Assembly: GCA_025765595.1 (NCBI GenBank)
Contig: JAIVFH010000514.1
Location: 1 to 16,441, forward strand
Origin: Obelidium mucronatum
Taxonomy: Eukaryota; Chytridiomycota; Chytridiomycetes; Chytridiales; Chytriomycetaceae
DNA: 16,441 nt
Reading direction: 5' to 3'
Shown: one piece after another, positions 10,703-16,441 of the stretch
Layout of the letters: every line of letters begins with the position of its first letter
Numbering within the stretch: the first letter of the stretch is position 1
Program-made: the position numbers and the translations under genes
The notes under the pieces: model-generated
Databases searched by the model: none
The model's input: only the letters and a program-made list of their open reading frames with translations
Told to the model about the DNA's origin: nothing

Positions 10703-10797
10703 TTTTCGAGAGTTAAATTATAATTTATCTGATTTTAGATAAGGAGAAAGAGTGCATAAAAATGATTTCTGATGATTCAAATAAGATTTGAACCAGT

Positions 10798-10803
10798 TTT
10801 ATT
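10798..10803 (-). terminator. Possible polyadenylation signal of RPS16
   Basis: AATAAA on the minus strand, about 112 nt after the RPS16 stop and 95 nt before the dehydratase start. The 213-bp space between these genes must hold the RPS16 3' end and the dehydratase promoter. Confidence 0.35.
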
Positions 10804-10915
10804 CAGCTTTTCAATCCTCAGCATGTTGCAGTCAAAACAACCACTTTGTAATCATCAAACCAAAAACAACAATAACACCATATATACGTGTTGAAGTAAA
10901 GTGTGTGAAAGTTTC

Positions 10916-11577
10916 TTAACGGTAAGACTTTTGGAAACGAGCACGGGCACCCTTTCCTCCGAACTTCTTTGGCTCGCAACGACGTGGGTCAGAGACAAGG
11001 AGGGTACGGTCGTAGGTGGTGAGGATGGTCTTGAGCTCTCTCTTGGAGGCTTCGTCGACGTCTAACATGAGGAAATGATTAAGTTAGATGTCAAGGTGAG
11101 CGAAGATGGAAACTCAAGATTCCTTAAATGTTCATCCATCTCCCAAAATGAACAGATCCCAATATACTGGTGCCAAAACAGTGACAAGCAAAGCAGCAAA
11201 AACCCAAAGAAAAGAATACTCACACTTTTGGTAGTAAGCAACGATGGCCTTGGCAAGAGCCTGTCTGATGGCGTAGATCTGGGAAGTAGCACCTCCTCCA
11301 GAAACACGGATACGGATATCAACTCCAGCAAACTTGTCCTGTCCGAGGATCAAAACTGGCTCGTATACCTTGAGCTTAAGGATCTCTGGCTGGACGAGCT
11401 CGAGTGGGGAACCGTTGAGCTTGATGAGACCAGAACCCTTCTTGCAGTAGGCAACGGCAGTGGCGGTTTTCTAATCAAATCGGATATAGAGAAGAGCCAG
11501 TTTAGCATCCCACGTTGGTTTCCACTTGTTTCACTGTTTACCTTGCGACCGTAGGTTTGGACAGCTTCGACAGACAT
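10916..11577 (-). CDS. RPS16: 40S ribosomal protein S16 (uS9 family)
   Basis: This cytosolic small-subunit protein has a C-terminal tail that reaches the decoding site next to P-site tRNA. Exons: 11542-11577, 11224-11470 and 10916-11061, giving 142 residues, close to the family's usual ~146. Recognisable blocks are [97 protein letters not shown] and the invariant basic end [10 protein letters not shown]. Intron 1 is 71 nt, but intron 2 is 162 nt, roughly twice any other intron I could define in the window. The gene lies between RPB1 and the dehydratase on the same strand. Confidence 0.98.
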
Positions 11578-12267
11578 TCTATTGGAGGGAAGATTTGAAT
11601 TGTGTGTAATTTTGATTAGCGACATGTCTAAGCCACTTTGATGGGGGGCATTTCAGGAATTCGCAGAGTGGAGTAGTGAGTTCCAAAGTCTGATTTAAGT
11701 TTCCGAGATCCACAGTTGAGCCGACACAGTGATATCAAGCATCGAGCATCATTGCTTCTGCATCTTGCAGTCCTTCTCCTTCGTTGGATCTGTTCATCGC
11801 TTTTTGCCACTGCATGCGACTGACTCTTCATGAGCTCCAACCACTCCCTCCAACGATTCTCCATCATGTAATCCAGGCGATTCGATTCGAGCGGCTACAG
11901 TCTCCGATGGCTGGTTTGATGCGTTGATGCGATGGCTGGGGGTGGTGGGGATGGCTGCCGCCCAAGGAGATGTCACGTACGTTTGGGAAAGACAAAGAGG
12001 AAGCGCAAATTTTACAACATGGTCGCTTTTTCGTTCAAGGAGTGAGTGTATTCAGTATTCGGTTTATTCAGACTATCCAGACTGCGGTCTTCTTTTCATC
12101 GCACGGACCATCTCCGTTTTCTCCTTCTCCTGCCAATTCTGCTACTGCTGCTACTTCCATAAACAGTTGCTTCCCCAAAACAAAAAACAAACAAACAGGA
12201 CAGAACAAACTAGTTAAAAAAAAGAGGGGTAAAAAATTAATTGGGATATTGTTTTTTTTTATACAAG
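11578..12267. other. Intergenic region between RPB1 3' end and RPS16 5' end
   Basis: This 690-bp stretch should contain the RPS16 promoter and the RPB1 3' UTR. Overlapping frames of 60-102 codons occur on both strands. Minus-strand 11628-11867 begins MMENRWREWLELMKSQS and looks mildly coding-like, but it competes with another open minus-strand frame over the same bases and matches no family I know. A CT-rich plus-strand tract spans about 12105-12165. I call no gene. Confidence 0.45.
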
Positions 12268-15200
12268 TTATTGATTAGACGACGATTGTCCATTGCTATC
12301 GTGAGCAGGGCTGTTCGGTGAATAGGCCGGTGACGACGGTGAGTACTGCATAGCACAAAAACAAATAGGTGTTGCTTCAGCATGAGCTCATTTGAAAAGA
12401 AAGAATAAAACAAACCATTGGAGATTGGCCACTTCCGTTCGCAGGGGAGTAAGTTGGATTGGCAGGAGAGTACTAAAATCCACAGTTATAATCCGAAAAT
12501 AATAGGAATCACAAAAAACCCCTCCTTACATTAGACGATCCTGGAGAGTATGAAATTGATGCGGGAGAATAATTAGCAGAAGAACCTCCAAATGATGGTG
12601 CCGCCGGACTATACGCCGATGGCGAGGACGGCGAATAGCTCGGAGACGTTGGTGAGTAGCTTGGAGACGTTGGTGAGTAGCTAGGCGACGTGGGGCTGTA
12701 TGACGGCGATGTTGGAGAATAGCTTGGAGAGGTTGGGCTATAGCTTGGCGAAGTGGGAGAGTAACTTGGTGAAGTTGGTGAGTATGAAGGTGACGTGGGA
12801 CTGTAGGATGGCGACGTTGGGGAATATGACGGTGAAGTTGGGCTGTAAGATGGAGATGTTGGCGAGTAGCTTGGAGATGTTGGCGAATAGCTGGGAGACG
12901 TCGGGCTGTAGCTGGGGGAAGTTGGAGAGTAAGATGGTGATGTAGGGCTGTACGATGGAGACGTGGGGCTATAGCTAGGCGAGGTTGGACTGTACGACGG
13001 TGAAGTTGGTGAATAGCTTGGCGACGTTGGTGAATAGCTTGGTGAGGTTGGGCTATAACTGGGCGAGGTTGGACTGTAAGATGGTGATGTTGGTGAATAA
13101 GATGGAGAAGTCGGACTGTAGGATGGAGAAGTCGGTGAGTAGCTTGGAGATGTAGGCGAATAGCTTGGAGAAGTTGGGCTGTAACTTGGGGATGTGGGAG
13201 AGTATGATGGTGATGTCGGGCTATATCCAGGACTGGAAGGCGAGTAATTCGGTGACGTTGCATATGCAGAAGAACCTGCCCCTGCAGGAGTGTAACTTCC
13301 GCCATGCATCGGAGAGAAGACGACGTCTCCTCTTGGCGAGTAACTTCCTGTTGGATCGTAAACACCAGGTGTGCTAGGATTTCTATCGACGTATGGCGTC
13401 GCAGAACCCAGCATGGCCCCCATATCGTAACCATAAGTCTGTAGAAACAAAAGAATCAGGATAACCATCAAATCAACATCGAAGAGAAAACTTTACCGCC
13501 TGAGACCCCTCATGAGTGTCTGGAGCATCCTGAAGCTTGCCCTCATCAAGGAGAACATCAAAACATCCAGTACCAATCTGCGCCAATTGTCCCAAAATAA
13601 CGTTTTCAGAAACACCCTTACAATCATCCAATTCTCCAACACCCGCAGACTCAAACAGCAACTCCACGGTTTCTTCGAACGAACATCTCGCCAGAACTCC
13701 AGCATCAGTACGGTTGATACCATGTCTTGTAATCGACATGATCTTTCCGTTTTGGCACATAACATCACTAAGCAATGCCAAGTGACGGTAGTTGACATAA
13801 GAACCATCAGAGTTGATGACACCTCGAAGTTCGTTCAACAAAGCAGCTCTGGTAGCTTCAATACCCAAAACGTCAAACACTTCAATGATCGAGTTGGAAG
13901 TCGTGATTGTATGGTCAACTCCATCCAACGCAAGAACATCCTTGAAATTGGCACCGTTCGTTTCCAAAAAGTAGTGCTGCTTTTGAACAAACTTTCCATC
14001 TGCATCAAGTCCCTTGTACTATTTCCAAATAAATCAGTTGTCATCAAAACTACACCAAAGAAAGACAAACCTTGAAGTCAGAAATAAAGGCTTTTCCGAT
14101 ACCAGTGACACCACACAGCGAGATATCGTTCAGGATATTGTTTTCAATCCTTGGCAAATTCCAAATGTTACTCATTGCCGAAAAAGCAATTGCTCACGAA
14201 AGAAAAAAAACTTACTTCTTCAGGAAGGTGTCCTCTTCGTCATCTTCCATTCCTTCCATACTTTCCTTGTTCTTGACAATACGGGCCAGAATCAATGGAT
14301 TCACATCGTTATCATCAGAAAACCAACACTTAAAGTCTCCACCAAATGAAGACATGATCTTTCCACAAATCTGCTCCATCGATAACTTTTTTCCCTGCTT
14401 CAACACATAGTCGATACCGATTCTCAACACCCAGGGAGAGTACTTGCTGTAATCATCGTCATCCAGCTCGAACAATTCCATAATTTGAGCATCTTGTTGA
14501 TCTCCGTTGCTCTTCTCAATTGGGTTCTGTGGCTCTGGGTCATACCAAATCTCAGTGAATGCAGTCATACGCTTCAAGTTCGTGTACTCGATCGTTGCTT
14601 GGATCTTCTGGGCCGCGGTTGTGGAATGGTTGTACTCTGAAGTCAAGTGAACAGACAATGACGGCGTACGCAAGTTGGTGGCAACGTTGATGATCTCCTT
14701 CAATCTTGGGACACCAGATGTAACCTTTTTGGAACCAACACCGGCCAAGTGGAAGGTGTTCAACGTCATCTGTGTTGCAGGTTCACCAATGGACTGAGCA
14801 GCAATAGTTCCAACCATTTCACCAGGATGAACAATCGCTTGGTTAAATCGCGACTCAATTTCACCCAACAACCACAAAAATGAATGAGCAGTGAGCTTGT
14901 ACTCATCAATGACTTTGCGGGAGCAAAGAGTGCTTCGCAACAGAATTTGGAACAACAGGGTCGCATTATGTTGGTCCTCTCTTACTACATGATCATTTCC
15001 TCTAATGACCTTCAATTTTGACAGGAGTTCATTCACTCCTTGAATCACAATTGTTGGACTGAGGTCGACCGGTTTACGGCGATCAATATGGAATTGGCGC
15101 GAGGCATTCGCAATAAGTCTCTTCAAATTCACTGGGAGAGGCCACCTGCTTTCACCGGATGGGAAAATATCGTTTCGAAGAGCTCGACGATCTTCAGTCA

Positions 15201-16441
15201 ACTGACGAAACTCGTCATCAAGCAAAATTTGAGATTGCGGGTTGTTCATCAGTTCCGACGTGATGTTGGGAGCCAGTGCAGATAATTTGTACTTGGCGTC
15301 CGTAATATCAACTCGGTACTTTTTGGCAAAGTCCTTGTTTGGCACATTCATTAAGTCAAATGGCTGGGGTTCTACTTTTCCACCATCCATTCCATCTTCT
15401 CCATAACAGAATTGAACAACTTGACCAGCAGAGTTACGAACAGTTCCGTCATACTTTGCCATAACATCTTCAAGTGCTTTAACAAGACGACGTTGAATCT
15501 GAAAAAAAAAGCACACAAGTCAGTTCACAAAAAATCATTGTTCATATACAATGGAAAGTACTCACATAACCAGTTTCGGCTGTTTTGACAGCTGTATCAA
15601 TCAAACCTTCACGACCACCCATAGCGTGGAAGAAGAATTCCTGTGGCGTCAATCCCTTCAAATACGAGTTTTCCACAAACCCACGTGCTTCAGGAGAATG
15701 GATCATCTTTTGTAAAGTGAGGGAGTGACCGATGCTTTGAATCCAAACGGAATACGGTTTCCTTCAACACTCTGCTGTCCTACACAAGCTGCCATCTGAG
15801 AAATGTTCACAGAAGAACCTTTTGATCCAGCGATAACCATCTGACGTGCATTATTATGTTCACTGAGAGACTTTTCGGCAGACTTTCCGGCACTGTCTCG
15901 AGCTTTGTTAAGCTCCGACTTCACATCAGCCTCGAAAGTTTCACGAATCGTCATTCCAGGATGCGCCTTCAGCTTGTTATCGTGCGCGCTTTGAATAATC
16001 AGCTTGACCTTATCACGGGCCGTTTGGATAGCATTTACAATGTTTCCCATGGTGGCTTCATCGGCAATGGTATCACCAATACCAATAGAGAATCCATTCT
16101 GAAGCAACCAGTAGTTGACGACAACTTGACAAGCATGGAAGAATCGTTTTGCCGCCTCAGGTCCGTACTCCATCGCTGTTACATGGATGATTACCTCCTC
16201 CAGAGTTACCAACAGTCTTCTTACACAAAATTCCAGCAATACATTCACCATCCTGGATAATAACTTTGGTGTCTCCAACCGACATATCCGGATTCTTTTC
16301 GTCATCCGGATGTTGAGAGTGGAACCCTTCAATATTGATCTTTGGGATAATCAAACTCATCATTGTTTTCCCGTCCAAAGAGGAATTGGCTTTAAATGGC
16401 GGGAGTTGGAATCACCCGTCCCAGTCAGGAACCCACATGAG
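12268..16441 (-). CDS. RPB1: RNA polymerase II largest subunit RPB1, C-terminal part (5' end beyond window)
   Basis: RPB1 forms the polymerase II active centre and carries the CTD that couples transcription to capping, splicing and 3' processing. Exons in view: 15566-16441 (partial), 14216-15498, 14071-14159, 13497-14018, 12530-13438, 12416-12472 and 12268-12345; introns are 52-70 nt. Landmarks include [36 protein letters not shown], the bridge-helix region [20 protein letters not shown] with [20 protein letters not shown], the trigger loop [50 protein letters not shown], and [13 protein letters not shown]. The CTD follows, then short exons with [14 protein letters not shown] and YSPNSPA before the stop. 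Six single-base frame breaks lie between 15700 and 16417, though the protein either side is well conserved. Downstream of 15690 the frame is intact. Confidence 0.98.
12638..13225 (-). repeat. RPB1 CTD: 28 consecutive consensus heptads
   Basis: The 588 nt encode 28 uninterrupted YSPTSPS repeats. They are flanked N-terminally by YSPSSPG and C-terminally by [22 protein letters not shown] and YSPGSSN; two further small exons add YSPANPT and related units. At DNA level the 21-bp units use different synonymous codons (for example TCT, TCA, AGC and TCG for Ser), so the array is not a recent homogeneous DNA expansion. Confidence 0.97.

Noticed and set aside
11062..11223. Intronic C/D snoRNA in RPS16
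   Set aside because: No proper C box and D box pair with terminal stem could be found.
12526..13434. 302-codon His/Gln/Leu-rich minus-strand frame and plus-strand frames across the CTD
   Set aside because: Shadow frames of the 21-bp heptad repeat, which is periodic in every frame.
15700..15740. Programmed +1 frameshifting in RPB1
   Set aside because: The breaks include both insertions and deletions, sit at unrelated contexts, and cluster only at one end of the window; sequence error explains them better.

Overview
The window is nuclear DNA of a eukaryote. Its genes carry spliceosomal GT-AG introns, nearly all 50-95 nt, use the standard code, and encode hallmark eukaryotic proteins: RNA polymerase II largest subunit with a heptad CTD, cytosolic ribosomal protein S16, an NDR-family kinase and an organellar dihydroxy-acid dehydratase. 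Compact genes, short introns and about 43-48% GC would suit a microbial eukaryote; a stramenopile such as a diatom is my inference, not something the sequence proves.

Layout. At 82-1360 (minus) lies a ubiquitin-like protein with a long C-terminal extension. Across a 0.5 kb gap it is divergent from an NDR kinase (1864-3585, plus). From 3586 to about 5896 no confident gene can be read, but a 22-30 bp motif reading V-E-G-V-P recurs four times, one copy inside a long open frame (4325-4680), and there is a 28-nt A tract. A GC-rich, largely uninterrupted coiled-coil ORF of unknown function follows (5897-6689, minus). Then comes an unrecognised multi-exon gene (about 7351-8512, plus) that converges on dihydroxy-acid dehydratase (8543-10702, minus) with only 30 bp between stop codons.

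The right half is a tandem minus-strand set: RPB1 (from beyond the right edge to 12268), RPS16 (11577-10916) and ILV3/ilvD (10702-8543). These are unrelated housekeeping genes (transcription, translation, branched-chain amino-acid synthesis), so their order suggests no shared pathway.

The most informative oddities are: six single-base frame breaks crowded into the last ~720 bp of RPB1, probably sequence errors near an assembly edge; 28 perfect consecutive YSPTSPS heptads; a ubiquitin-like domain that keeps its di-glycine and is followed by a possible MSP/VAP-like domain; the V-E-G-V-P repeat region; and the GC-rich orphan ORF. I see no CRISPR array, tRNA, rRNA or clear transposase or reverse transcriptase gene. 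Exon boundaries were inferred by reading GT/AG sites and phase by eye and have no transcript support.
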